Source: Planctomycetaceae bacterium (lineage in GTDB: Bacteria; Planctomycetota; Planctomycetia; Pirellulales; Pirellulaceae). From it: a DNA stretch of 64,000 bases. A program made the translations under genes and the position numbers. Of this stretch, positions 38,537 to 47,043 are shown in pieces. The stretch lies in assembly GCA_007694185.1 (NCBI GenBank), contig RECD01000145.1, positions 20,879-84,878 on the forward strand. Direction: 5' to 3'. The notes below the pieces were generated by a model, which was given only the letters and a program-made list of their open reading frames with translations, had not been told where the DNA came from and searched no databases. How positions within the stretch are numbered: position 1 is the first letter of the stretch; each line of letters begins with the position of its first letter.

Positions 38537-38568
38537 GAACCGCGCGAACGACCGAAGGTTCAGTTTTT
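38537..38568 (+). terminator. Possible weak terminator between the two Cys-rich genes
   Basis: GAACC (38537-38541) pairs with GGTTC (38557-38561) with TTTTT at 38564-38568. The stem is only five pairs with a 15-base loop, so it may be attenuating or accidental. Confidence 0.28.
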
Positions 38569-38592
38569 CCATGTTTTTTGAGAGTAATCAAG

Positions 38593-39060
38593 ATGTTCAA
38601 AACGCTATCCATCCTGTTTGCCGTGACGCTGCTCGGAGCCGTCATGGGCATGGCCGTTCGATCGAGCTTGGCCGAATCGGCGTCGATCGAGGCCTGCGCC
38701 TGCGGGGCCTGCGAGGCTACCTGCACCTGTTGTGCCGGTGGCGAATGCGTCTGCGCCGCTTGCGGTTGTGACGCTTGTGACAGTCCGGCTTGCTGCGGCA
38801 CGTCGGCCTGCACCGCCGGCGAATGCTCCGCGGGTCAAACCCTCGCGTCCACCGACGCATGCATTTGCGGGGCGTGCGAAGCTGCCTGCACCTGCTGCAC
38901 CGGTGGAGACTGCGTCTGTGCCGCCTGCGGCTGCGAAGCTTGCGACAGCCCAGCTTGTTGCAGCACGTCGGCGGGTGCCGCTGGCGACGGGCTGTCTGCC
39001 TGCGCGAGCGGGGCATCGGCCTGCGGCTTGACAGCCGTTAAGTCCTGCTGTGCCAAGTAG
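38593..39060 (+). CDS. Exported Cys-rich tandem-repeat protein, metallothionein-like composition
   Basis: 155 residues from ATG 38593. A signal peptide of about 27 residues (FKTLSILFAVTLLGAVMGMAV) is followed by a mature chain in which I count 32 Cys and no His. Two copies of a 38-residue unit, starting ACACGACEA and ACICGACEA, each contain the pattern C-x-C-x2-C-x3-C-x-CC-x4-C-x-C-x2-C-x-C-x2-C and end in DSPACC. The last 25 residues carry four more Cys. The Cys spacing in CxC and CC pairs recalls metallothioneins, which are normally cytoplasmic; here the protein is exported. A disulfide-rich structural protein is the alternative. A strong terminator follows at 39198. Confidence 0.7.
   Translation: MFKTLSILFAVTLLGAVMGMAVRSSLAESASIEACACGACEATCTCCAGGECVCAACGCDACDSPACCGTSACTAGECSAGQTLASTDACICGACEAACTCCTGGDCVCAACGCEACDSPACCSTSAGAAGDGLSACASGASACGLTAVKSCCAK
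38692..38806 (+). repeat. Cys-rich repeat unit 1
   Basis: 115 bp, in frame, matching the unit at 38857-38971 with mostly silent or conservative differences. The DNA similarity points to a past internal duplication. Confidence 0.85.
38857..38971 (+). repeat. Cys-rich repeat unit 2
   Basis: 115 bp partner of unit 1, offset by 165 bp (55 codons). The Cys positions are kept while several third bases differ, which fits selection on the Cys pattern. Confidence 0.85.
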
Positions 39061-39061
39061 G

Positions 39062-39100
39062 GCTCGCTAACGTTCCGCCAGCGAGCAGGACGAGTTTTTT
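39062..39100 (+). terminator. Hairpin right after the Cys-rich repeat gene
   Basis: GCTCGCT (39062-39068) pairs with AGCGAGC (39080-39086). A T6 run lies eight bases later at 39095-39100, a little far for a classic terminator. Confidence 0.4.
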
Positions 39101-39197
39101 CGGCCCCCACCGAATTGGGCTCGGGTCTCAACCGGCCGACTCCAGTGTCGACGGCGAGCCGCTGATTTCAAAAGCCGCTGCAACGGCTACTTGATGG

Positions 39198-39237
39198 GGC
39201 CGATCCTTCCCCCTGGTGGGGACGGATCGGCCGTTTT
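39198..39237 (+). terminator. Strong rho-independent terminator
   Basis: GGCCGATCC (39198-39206) pairs with GGATCGGCC (39224-39232). An inner CCCC/GGGG stem with a five-base loop extends it, and GTTTT follows directly. It closes the transcript of the Cys-rich repeat gene. Confidence 0.75.
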
Positions 39238-39270
39238 CACTCCATGCTGCCGATCTCAGGGCTTATTTCG

Positions 39271-39299
39271 TTGATCGGGGCTTGCGAGGGATCTAAACT
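39271..39299 (+). promoter_or_regulatory. Candidate sigma-70 promoter for the kinase gene
   Basis: TTGATC (39271-39276), 17 bases, then TAAACT (39294-39299); each box matches four of six consensus positions and the spacing is ideal. It sits about 165 bases before the kinase ATG, just after the preceding terminator. Weak evidence by itself. Confidence 0.35.
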
Positions 39300-39462
39300 G
39301 ATAAGGTGCAAATCTTTCGCACTTTTCCCTAGGTTCCTGCGACGATAGACCAAGGAGTCATCTCACGGGACCCGGGCGTTGGGACGGGCTTTGCTCGCTC
39401 GGTTTGCTTATCCCCTCATTTTTGTCAGACGGATCGCCTGATTATCAGCCGGACTGGAGCCT

Positions 39463-42400
39463 ATGGAGACGCCGCGCCCTACGATTGCTCGTGGCGATTC
39501 ATCCGCCGAAAGCTCACAGCCCCCCGAAAGCTCACAGCCCCGCGGGCCACTTCCCCAGTCCGATGCTCCATCCACGGAATCCCAGGGAAATCCGCTCCCG
39601 CTGGCCGGGCCCGGCAACGACGCCGCGTTCATTCGGACTCTTGACGCCCTCTCTCTTAGACAGGAGGCAGACGAAAAAGCCGAAACCGTCATTCGGCGTC
39701 CAGAAGGTGGTTCATCGGTCCGGTCACTTACAAGGGCATCCGCGTCCAGCCCAGCGGACGTCGCCAGCGTGTTGCTCGGCAGGCAACTCAGCCACTTTCA
39801 CCTCGAGGAACTGATCGGCGGCGGTGGCATGGGGGCCGTCTTCCGAGCGCGTGACGAGCGGTTGGACCGGACGGTCGCGATCAAGGTGATCCCGTTCATC
39901 GGCGACGACCCCGACATGCAGCGGCGGTTTCGCAACGAGGCCCAAGCCGCTGCCCGGCTGGATCATCCGAACATCGCCCGGGTTTACGATGTGGGGATGT
40001 TCGAGGGTTGGCGATACATCGTCTTCGAACACATCGAAGGCATCAACATCCGCGACTTGGTCACCCGCGATGGGGTACTCAGCATCGATGACGCGGTCTT
40101 CTGTACCCGACAAATCGCCGAGGCGCTGCATCATGCCAGTGGCCGAGGCGTGGTACACCGTGACGTCAAGCCATCCAACATCCTCGTCAATACCGAGGGC
40201 GAGACGAAGTTGGTCGACATGGGTTTGGCCCGCAATGATCAACTCGAGATCTCGGGGGACATGACAGCCAGTGGTGTGACGCTGGGAACGTTCGATTACA
40301 TCTCGCCGGAGCAGGCTCGCGACCCGCGGGATGCCGACGTCCGCAGCGACATCTACTCCTTGGGCTGCACCCTGCACTTCATGTTGACCGGCGAACCGCC
40401 CTACCCCGGCGGAACGGTTCTGCAGAAATTGCTCAACCACGGCAACGCCCCACCCCCAGACCCGACGCTGATCCGCCCGGATGTCAGTGGTGACCTGAAG
40501 GCCATCCTGCATAAGATGCTCGCCAAGTCTCCCGACCTTCGCTACCACCGGGCGATCGATCTCGTTGCGGACTTACGTGAACTAGCCAATCGGGAAGGGC
40601 TGGTCCGCGCGGGCTCACAAGGCACCCTAGCGATCACTCGGGAAGACCTCACCGTCGGCTCTTGGGTCACTTACCTCCCCTGGCTGGTGGCCGCCGGCGT
40701 GTTGGTGTTGGGCGGCGTCTTTTTGCAACTCATCGCCTCGCTTCGTGAAGACGCATTTGTCCTCGACGTCCCCGGCTCCGCGGTCGCTATCCGCCAGGTC
40801 GACCAGGAGCCGGTGACACGCCCGCTCCCCGAGGAGCGGCCCGCGGAATCGCGCCCCCCGACCCCATCGCCGGCGGGCGACCCTCCGGTCAACCCGACAC
40901 CACCCGATTCACCCGGCCCGCCCCTGACCGCCAAGGCGGCTGCGGCCGATTCGGCGAGCGCTGTCGAGAACACCGCAACCGAACCGGTTGTCATGCCGAC
41001 CGACAAGCCGCCGGGGTCGGATTCGCTCGCGGCCGACGACGGTTCGCCTCAACCTCTCGACGAGAACGGCTCGCTCCCAACGGACGTTGCCGTTGTCGGA
41101 CCGAGGTTCTCCGAAATCGCGATGCCGCGAGAAAACTCACCCGCCCCTGGGGTCGTCAGCCCTGCCGAATCGCCGGCGCCTGCGAAAATCGATCGGATCG
41201 TCATCAGCCCCGCCGATCGCTCGTGGCCGGAGAACGTGCGGACGGCCGAGACCCTCGTCGATGCGCTTCGCCAAGCCGATGAACTCGGCGTCAACGAAAT
41301 CGAAATCGCCGTGCCCACGATCGATAGCCCGCCGATCCGGATTCCCCGTGACGGGCTGGTCATCCGCTCGATCGTCGGGGCAACCGAGATCCGTTTCATC
41401 TCGGAATCGAAGCCGACGATGAACCGAGCCGTCATGATTGACGTCGGCCCGTATCGGATCGATTTCCAGAATCTCCACTTCAACTGGCAAGTCCGCAGCG
41501 CATCGATCGATGGCGGATGCCTCTTTGCCTTAACGGACAACCGCTCGGTCCGATTGACGAACTGCACGATCACCATCGAAAACTTGGCCGAACGTGAAGA
41601 CGTGTTCGCGTTCGAGATCGACGGCCCCGTCGGCCTGGCGGGGGTGATCGGTGAATTGGGACAGGACCCGTACGGCCTGCGGACGGCGTCCGAGCCCAAC
41701 GGGCAATCGAAGGAATCCGACGGCCGCCCCCCAGGACGAACTTCTTCGCCGCGAACTCCCCTCCCTCCGCTGGTTGCAATCGAGCTGAATCACGTCGCCT
41801 GCCGAGGCGAAATGACCTTGATTCGGTTATCGGATTTCCTGCAATTGCAATTCCGTTGGGACGACGGCCTGTTGGCGGTCTCCGGAAGGATGCTCGACAT
41901 CGCCGGCCCTGACAGGGAATCGGGGGTCGGCGGAACCCAAGTCCAAATGCGACTCAGTCGCCTCACCGCCTCAACCGGCCAGGGCCTGGTACGCACCCGA
42001 TTGGCAACCGCCGAGGGTCAGCCGATCTTGATCGACCGCGACGCCCAAAATGTCGTCTTTCGCTCACCGTCAGCGGCCCCACATGTCGAATTTCTCGGCT
42101 TGGAAACCGCTTTGGAAAGCCCGGACATGTGGGTGACCCTCCGCGGGGAAGACAATGCCTATGACCTTGAACCGGAGGGTGACTGGCCGATCCTCGACTT
42201 GACCATGGCCGACGGGGAAAGAGAGGTGTTTTGGATGAGCCAGATGATCATACCGAGCCGACCTCCATGGGTTGCGGAACGATCGCCCAGTTGGGTCGTC
42301 CGTTGGAGTGATCCGGTCGACGAAAGCCTGCCACCCAGCCAGCGAGTCTTGTCCGATTTTTATCAGGATGGCACCGTTGTCCCCGGATTTGACCGCACGA

Positions 42401-42471
42401 GTCTCCCCAACTTCCCTCAACCTCCCGGCTTTTCGCCTGTTTTGAGCGAATCCCCTCCGACTGTCCCGTGA
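39463..42471 (+). CDS. Transmembrane Ser/Thr protein kinase (PknB type)
   Basis: 1002 residues from ATG 39463. Residues 1-105 are low complexity. The kinase domain (about 110-375) has the Gly-loop GGGGMGAVF, catalytic Lys141 in AIKVI, Glu159, the loop HRDVKPSN (Asp234), and DMG instead of DFG at 252-254, followed by TLGTFDYISPEQ. One hydrophobic segment (403-427) spans the membrane. The outer 570 residues start with a Pro/Ala-rich linker and then alternate short strands in a pattern that could be a parallel beta-helix or sensor domain. Planctomycetes have many such kinases. It probably reports envelope conditions to the cell; the ligand is unknown. Nearest neighbours are not obviously linked. 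Confidence 0.92.
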   Translation: METPRPTIARGDSSAESSQPPESSQPRGPLPQSDAPSTESQGNPLPLAGPGNDAAFIRTLDALSLRQEADEKAETVIRRPEGGSSVRSLTRASASSPADVASVLLGRQLSHFHLEELIGGGGMGAVFRARDERLDRTVAIKVIPFIGDDPDMQRRFRNEAQAAARLDHPNIARVYDVGMFEGWRYIVFEHIEGINIRDLVTRDGVLSIDDAVFCTRQIAEALHHASGRGVVHRDVKPSNILVNTEGETKLVDMGLARNDQLEISGDMTASGVTLGTFDYISPEQARDPRDADVRSDIYSLGCTLHFMLTGEPPYPGGTVLQKLLNHGNAPPPDPTLIRPDVSGDLKAILHKMLAKSPDLRYHRAIDLVADLRELANREGLVRAGSQGTLAITREDLTVGSWVTYLPWLVAAGVLVLGGVFLQLIASLREDAFVLDVPGSAVAIRQVDQEPVTRPLPEERPAESRPPTPSPAGDPPVNPTPPDSPGPPLTAKAAAADSASAVENTATEPVVMPTDKPPGSDSLAADDGSPQPLDENGSLPTDVAVVGPRFSEIAMPRENSPAPGVVSPAESPAPAKIDRIVISPADRSWPENVRTAETLVDALRQADELGVNEIEIAVPTIDSPPIRIPRDGLVIRSIVGATEIRFISESKPTMNRAVMIDVGPYRIDFQNLHFNWQVRSASIDGGCLFALTDNRSVRLTNCTITIENLAEREDVFAFEIDGPVGLAGVIGELGQDPYGLRTASEPNGQSKESDGRPPGRTSSPRTPLPPLVAIELNHVACRGEMTLIRLSDFLQLQFRWDDGLLAVSGRMLDIAGPDRESGVGGTQVQMRLSRLTASTGQGLVRTRLATAEGQPILIDRDAQNVVFRSPSAAPHVEFLGLETALESPDMWVTLRGEDNAYDLEPEGDWPILDLTMADGEREVFWMSQMIIPSRPPWVAERSPSWVVRWSDPVDESLPPSQRVLSDFYQDGTVVPGFDRTSLPNFPQPPGFSPVLSESPPTVP
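39506..39541 (+). repeat. Two tandem 18-bp repeats in the kinase N-terminus
   Basis: Units start at 39506 and 39524 and encode repeated Glu-Ser-Ser-Gln-Pro. They lie in the disordered part ahead of the kinase domain and keep the frame. Confidence 0.8.
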
Positions 42472-42582
42472 CGAATCGTCCGGTTGCGAACTTTTGCCGC
42501 ATTTGACTTTTGGATCTGGTCGAGGTTTTAATAGGGCGTTGGTTTGTGCCCACCTGAACTTTCGTTCCCTCGGAGACACTTT

Positions 42583-42972
42583 ATGAGACGTTTTGTTTTA
42601 GCCCTTGGCTGCACCTTCCTGCTCGTGGCCCCCGCCTTCGCCACGAACGAGTTCAACAAGGAATGGAAGGAACACTACACCGGCGAGGGTGCTGACGAGG
42701 ACTTCGTGAAAACGGCCCGACGGGCCGGCTGCAACGTCTGTCACGTCAAGGGCGAGAAGAAGACCGAACGCAACGAATACGGCCAAGCGGTCCGCGAACT
42801 TCTGAATAAAGAAGACTTCACCAAGGAATGGGTCCAGGCGAATCCGGAAAAAGCCAAAGAACTGATCGTTGCCGGTCTCAAGAAAGCTGGTGAATCGAAG
42901 AGCAGCGACGGCAAAACCTTCGCCGCCAAGCTGAAGGCCGGCGAATTGCCCGCGACGGACGCTGGGCTCTGA
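42583..42972 (+). CDS. Small exported c-type cytochrome-like protein
   Basis: 129 residues from ATG 42583, with GGAG seven bases upstream. A signal peptide ends at AFA (residue 20). A single haem-binding motif C50-x2-C53-H54 (CNVCH) follows, and the rest is charged, Lys/Glu-rich helix. No clear axial Met is visible near the C-terminus, so this is either a low-potential or atypical cytochrome or a non-haem variant. Likely periplasmic. It has its own terminator downstream at 43034. Confidence 0.72.
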   Translation: MRRFVLALGCTFLLVAPAFATNEFNKEWKEHYTGEGADEDFVKTARRAGCNVCHVKGEKKTERNEYGQAVRELLNKEDFTKEWVQANPEKAKELIVAGLKKAGESKSSDGKTFAAKLKAGELPATDAGL

Positions 42973-43033
42973 TCGCTTGTCACCGTCGACGGGCTCGATG
43001 ACGCCCGGACGCCAGACCACTGCGATTACCAGG

Positions 43034-43079
43034 AACCTCCGGCCGCTCCTCTCGTGAGCGATCGGAGGTTCTCGTTTTT
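43034..43079 (+). terminator. Rho-independent terminator
   Basis: AACCTCCG (43034-43041) pairs with CGGAGGTT (43063-43070); an inner CGCTC/GAGCG stem strengthens it, and TTTTT lies at 43075-43079. It ends the small cytochrome transcript. Confidence 0.75.
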
Positions 43080-43206
43080 CTCATCGACCGGCCTTCACCG
43101 AGAGCGATTTGCTTGCGGCAAGGGTCGATCCCCTTTTCCTACCCCCTCCCCGTTCCACCGCGTGGCTGCATCTGGCCGCTGGGCCATGGGACATCTGGAT
43201 TTTGAC

Positions 43207-43881
43207 ATGAACCTGCAAGTCGCATCTCCCGCCCGTTCACTCGCACTCCGCCTTGTCGCTTGCCTCGCGGTTGCAGCGACCTTGGACTTTGGCACTGCCC
43301 ACTCCGCCGAAACGCTCGAACCCGGTTTCGTCTCGCTGTTTGACGGCAAGTCTTTGGACGGCTGGAAAAAATCGGAGGAAAACCCCGACAGCCTACGGGT
43401 CGAGGATGGCTTGCTGGTGATCGACGGACCGCGGGCGCACCTGTTTTACGATGGCGACTTGGCTCCCTTCAAAAACTTTCACTTCATCGCCGACGTGATG
43501 ACGACGCCCGGTAGCAATTCGGGGATCTACTTTCACACCCGCTACCAGCCCTCAGGTTGGCCGCGGTACGGGCACGAATGCCAGGTCAACGTGACCCATA
43601 GCGACCCCAAACGGACCAGCAGCCTGTACGGCATCGTCAATGTCGGCGATCCACCGGTTAAGGACAACGAGTGGTACCGGCAGGAGATCATTGTGGAGGG
43701 ACGTCGTGTGCGCCTGATTCTCAACGGCGAGACGATGGTCGACTACACCGAACCGGAGAACAAGGCGGCCGATTCGAACGATTTCGAACGCCGCCTGGGC
43801 GAAGGGACCTTTGCCTTGCAAGCTCACGACCCCCAAAGCAAAGTCTATTTTCGGAACCTTCAGGTCAAACGGCTCGACTGA
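43207..43881 (+). CDS. Secreted DUF1080 (3-keto-disaccharide hydrolase-like) protein
   Basis: 224 residues from ATG 43207, which gives a signal peptide ending near HSAE (about residue 36). The DUF1080 hallmark GFVSLFDGKSLDGWK starts the mature domain, followed by SNSGIYFHTRYQ, YGHECQVNVTH and a closing WYRQEIIVEGRRVRLILNG strand pair. The fold is a concanavalin-like jelly roll. Family members bind or cleave sugars; some act on 3-keto-disaccharides. Planctomycetes carry many copies. Frame upstream of 43207 is open but has no export signal. Confidence 0.9.
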   Translation: MNLQVASPARSLALRLVACLAVAATLDFGTAHSAETLEPGFVSLFDGKSLDGWKKSEENPDSLRVEDGLLVIDGPRAHLFYDGDLAPFKNFHFIADVMTTPGSNSGIYFHTRYQPSGWPRYGHECQVNVTHSDPKRTSSLYGIVNVGDPPVKDNEWYRQEIIVEGRRVRLILNGETMVDYTEPENKAADSNDFERRLGEGTFALQAHDPQSKVYFRNLQVKRLD

Positions 43882-44004
43882 GCACGAGCTGGCAATGTCG
43901 CCCTGACCCCTCGTCGGGGACCGGTCGCGGAGGCTGACGATCCGGCCCAGGATCGGCTAGGATGCGGTCTGATTTGCCCCGTTACCACCCAGAGACCCGC
44001 TCGC

Positions 44005-44970
44005 GTGTCACGGACCCCCATCAACCAGTTGGGCGACAACCAATCGCTCGACCAAGCGTTCCAGGCGACCGACAAGCAACTTCGTGTCAATCGGCAGGGT
44101 GGGAAATACATCCTGCTCAAGCTGGCGGATCGCACCGGAACGATTTCCGGGATGCTATGGAACGCGGATGAATCCACCTTCGAAGCTTTCCAGCGGGGGG
44201 ACTATGTCTCCTGCCGCGGCAGAACGCAACTCCACAATAACCAGCTTCAGATCATCGTCAGTGAAATCAGGCGATTGGACGAAGATCAGGTCGAACGGGG
44301 CGATTTCGATCGCTTCGACTCGGATCAGGCGGCGCGGTTGGGGGAACGTTTGGCGGAAATCCTCGGCAGCCTCCAAAACGTCCACCTCCGTCGGCTGGGC
44401 CAGATCTACTTGGACGACACCGAGTGGCTCCAGCGGCTACGGTCGGCACCCGCAGCGGTCTCCAACCACCACGCCTACCCGGGCGGCTTGCTGCGGCACA
44501 CCGTCGACCTGATGGAATTGGTCCAGTCGGTCGGGCCTCGTTATGACGGGGTGGATGTCGACTTGTTGACTTTTGGTGCTTTTTTGCATGACCTGGGAAA
44601 GGTCGAAGAACTGGCCGGTGGGTCCGAATCGGGCTACACCGACCGCGGTCAACTGGTCGGCCATTTGGTTATCGGCGTGCAAGACCTGGGCGACCGCATC
44701 CGTCGCCTTGCCGAACTCACCGGCGAAGCGTTTCCCGAGGCGTTGCAAATGCAATTGGAGCATCTGATCCTCAGCCACCACGGTACGCTCGAATTCGGCA
44801 GCCCCAAAATTCCGCAGACACTCGAAGCGATCGCCTTGCACCACCTCGATAATTTGGATGCAAAAATGGCGTCGGCCCAATCGGTGATCGCGGCCGATAT
44901 CGGTGGCGATCCGAATTGGACGAATTATCAACCCGCGTTGGGGCGGAAGCTTTGGAAACCCCGCACATGA
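44005..44970 (+). CDS. YhaM-like 3'-5' exoribonuclease (OB fold + HD domain)
   Basis: 321 residues, GTG start at 44005. The N-terminal 95 residues form an OB-like unit ([40 protein letters not shown]). The HD domain follows: [15 protein letters not shown] and later [12 protein letters not shown] give the His-Asp metal ligands, then [14 protein letters not shown]. This pattern matches YhaM/CBF1-type nucleases that trim RNA from the 3' end with Mn or Co. The stop overlaps the queC start in ATGA, an unusual neighbour. Confidence 0.9.
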   Translation: MSRTPINQLGDNQSLDQAFQATDKQLRVNRQGGKYILLKLADRTGTISGMLWNADESTFEAFQRGDYVSCRGRTQLHNNQLQIIVSEIRRLDEDQVERGDFDRFDSDQAARLGERLAEILGSLQNVHLRRLGQIYLDDTEWLQRLRSAPAAVSNHHAYPGGLLRHTVDLMELVQSVGPRYDGVDVDLLTFGAFLHDLGKVEELAGGSESGYTDRGQLVGHLVIGVQDLGDRIRRLAELTGEAFPEALQMQLEHLILSHHGTLEFGSPKIPQTLEAIALHHLDNLDAKMASAQSVIAADIGGDPNWTNYQPALGRKLWKPRT

Positions 44971-45671
44971 CCACGCCCGCGTTGTCGGCGATGCAACCGG
45001 GTGACCCGGCGGTCGTCCTCCTCTCGGGAGGCCTCGATAGCGCGACGTGTCTGGCGATCGCTCAGGATCAGGGTTTCGAAATTCATGCGATCAGCTTTCG
45101 CTATGGTCAGCGTCACGAATACGAGCTCGATCGGGCTCGGCAATTGGCCGAGTTGCATGCGGTGCGATCCCATCGGGTGGTCGAGATCGACTTGGCTCAG
45201 TTCGGCGGTTCGGCCTTGACCGATCCGGGGCTCAGTGTCCCCAAACACGATTCGGTCGAACAGCTCGGGGGCGAGATCCCGATCACCTACGTCCCCGCGC
45301 GGAACACGGTATTCCTCTCGTTGGCGCTGGCGTTGGCCGAAGTCGTCGGCAGCCGCGACCTGTTCATCGGGGTCAACTCGCTCGATTACAGCGGCTACCC
45401 CGATTGCCGGGGGCCCTACATCGAGGCCTTTGAAACGATGGCGAACCTGGCCACCAAAGCCGCGGTCCAGGGTGCTCGACCGCTGAAGGTTCACACACCG
45501 CTGCTGCATTGGACCAAAGCCGAAATCATCGCTCGCGGCCTGGAACTGGGTGTCGATTATTCGATCACATCTTCCTGCTACGACCCCGGCCCCGGGGGGA
45601 CGGCATGTGGCCGGTGCGACGCCTGTCTGTTGCGAAGCAAAGGTTTCGCGCTCAACGGGATCCGTGAATGA
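44967..45671 (+). CDS. queC: 7-cyano-7-deazaguanine synthase
   Basis: 234 residues from ATG 44967, the start set by the ATGA overlap with the nuclease gene. The PP-loop [47 protein letters not shown] and the zinc-binding C-terminus [18 protein letters not shown] are all as in QueC. It converts 7-carboxy-7-deazaguanine to preQ0 with ATP and ammonia in the queuosine route. Partner genes queD/queE/queF are not in this window. Confidence 0.96.
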   Translation: MTTPALSAMQPGDPAVVLLSGGLDSATCLAIAQDQGFEIHAISFRYGQRHEYELDRARQLAELHAVRSHRVVEIDLAQFGGSALTDPGLSVPKHDSVEQLGGEIPITYVPARNTVFLSLALALAEVVGSRDLFIGVNSLDYSGYPDCRGPYIEAFETMANLATKAAVQGARPLKVHTPLLHWTKAEIIARGLELGVDYSITSSCYDPGPGGTACGRCDACLLRSKGFALNGIRE

Positions 45672-45715
45672 CCCTTCGACTCGCTCCGACTCGCCGTGAC
45701 CGGTGACGTTTCCGT

Positions 45716-46369
45716 ATGGAATTTTACGCTTTGATCGTGGCTCTGCCGCTCGGCGCCTACCTGTTGATGCTCGGCTTGATCCGCCTGCGTCGTCGGGTTC
45801 TCGTAACGACCGGTGGGCGTGACACCTTCGCCTTGGCGTTGGCCATCTCGGGACTGGTCGCGGTCGGCCCGGGCGAACTTTTTTTTCCGGCGACGGCGGC
45901 GACGGCCCTCGGTACCGCGGTCTGGCCATTGCTGGCGATGCTTTATCTGCTGACCGTGGCCCTGGTGGTCCTGTACCAACGCCCTCGGCTGGTCGTGTAC
46001 GGGCTGGGGGACGCTCCGTTGGCGGCTCCCTTGCTGCGCGCCTGCCGATCGATCGATGCCGCCAGCCGACTGGATGAACGCTCCGGGACGATCTCGCTGC
46101 CCACGGTGGGCCTGCACTTGCGTTTGGTCCGTCATCGTTCCGGCGATTCGGCCGATGTGGAGTTGTTCGAGACCGATCTCCGCCCTGATTTTTGGCGATC
46201 GTTGCTGACCGAACTCCGTCGCGAAGTCGCTCGCGAGCCGGCGGCGTCGGTCGGATTGGGGTTGGTTTGGGCAACCCTCGGTGCGATCCTGCTGGGCTGG
46301 GCGGCGACCCAAACGGCCCTGCGGCCGACCGAAATCGCCGAGGGATTCCGAGCCTGGTTATCACGTTAG
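45716..46369 (+). CDS. Small integral membrane protein of unknown function
   Basis: 217 residues. Hydrophobic segments at about 4-24, 40-58 and 62-86 form an N-terminal membrane unit, then an 85-residue soluble part, and a final hydrophobic segment near 181-199. Not recognised. It starts 44 bases after queC and precedes efpL by about 100 bases; co-transcription with either is possible. Confidence 0.6.
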   Translation: MEFYALIVALPLGAYLLMLGLIRLRRRVLVTTGGRDTFALALAISGLVAVGPGELFFPATAATALGTAVWPLLAMLYLLTVALVVLYQRPRLVVYGLGDAPLAAPLLRACRSIDAASRLDERSGTISLPTVGLHLRLVRHRSGDSADVELFETDLRPDFWRSLLTELRREVAREPAASVGLGLVWATLGAILLGWAATQTALRPTEIAEGFRAWLSR

Positions 46370-46470
46370 CAGGTGGCTTTCCGGAAACGCGACCGATTCG
46401 CATAATTCGGGTTCCGTGGCGATCGCCCCGGAATTCCCCTCGCCCTTCCGTTGGTCAGGAATCGACATCG

Positions 46471-47034
46471 ATGTTGGCAAAAGATATCAAACCTGGTGAA
46501 GTCGTCGTCTTTGAAGGCGAGCCGATCATCATGGAAACGCTCAACGTGCAGACCCCCTCCGCACGGGGAGCCGCGACGCTCTACAAGTTTCGCGGTCGCA
46601 ACGCGGTCACACGGCAAAAGATCGACATCACGCTCAAAGGGACCGAATCGCTGGACCTAGCCGATTTCGCTCGCCGCGACGTGCAGGTCATGTTTACCGA
46701 CGCGACCCACATCCACCTGATGGACACCGAAAACTACAACCAATTCGAATTGCCGCTCGACGACATCCGCGAGCAACAGCCCTACATGCCGGATGGGCTG
46801 GAGGGGGTCCGAGCACTGATTTACAACGACGAATGTGTCGGCATCGACATTCCGGCGACGGTCGAATTGGAAATCATTCAGTGCGACCCCGGCGTGAAAG
46901 GCAACTCGGCGACGTCGCGGACCAAACCGGCGACGCTCCAGACCGGACTGATCGTACACGTGCCCGAATACATCAAGCAGGGCGAGCGGGTGAAAGTCGA
47001 CACGCGAACCGGTCATTTCCTGTCGCGGGCATGA
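46471..47034 (+). CDS. yeiP: Elongation factor P-like protein, EfpL/YeiP type
   Basis: 187 residues from ATG 46471. The domain I loop reads TPSARGAATLYK, as in E. coli YeiP/EfpL (SPTARGAATLYK); Arg32 stands where canonical EF-P carries its modified Lys34. Domains II and III follow with FMPEG-like YMPDGLEG and GLIVHVPEYIKQGERVKVDTRTG. EF-P family members enter the ribosome near the P site to relieve stalls at proline-rich stretches. With Arg at the tip, no lysyl- or rhamnosyl-type modification is expected. Its stop lies only nine bases from the stop of the convergent holB. Confidence 0.93.
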   Translation: MLAKDIKPGEVVVFEGEPIIMETLNVQTPSARGAATLYKFRGRNAVTRQKIDITLKGTESLDLADFARRDVQVMFTDATHIHLMDTENYNQFELPLDDIREQQPYMPDGLEGVRALIYNDECVGIDIPATVELEIIQCDPGVKGNSATSRTKPATLQTGLIVHVPEYIKQGERVKVDTRTGHFLSRA

Positions 47035-47043
47035 GACCGCGCA

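Noticed and set aside
38732..39131. Overlapping frames on both strands around the Cys-rich repeats
   Set aside because: They mirror the repetitive DNA; only the frame from 38593 has a signal peptide, ribosome binding site and regular Cys pattern.
44928..46403. Long leftward open frame (491 codons) across queC and the membrane protein gene
   Set aside because: It runs antisense to queC, whose motifs are unmistakable; the translation is Arg/Pro-rich without domains.
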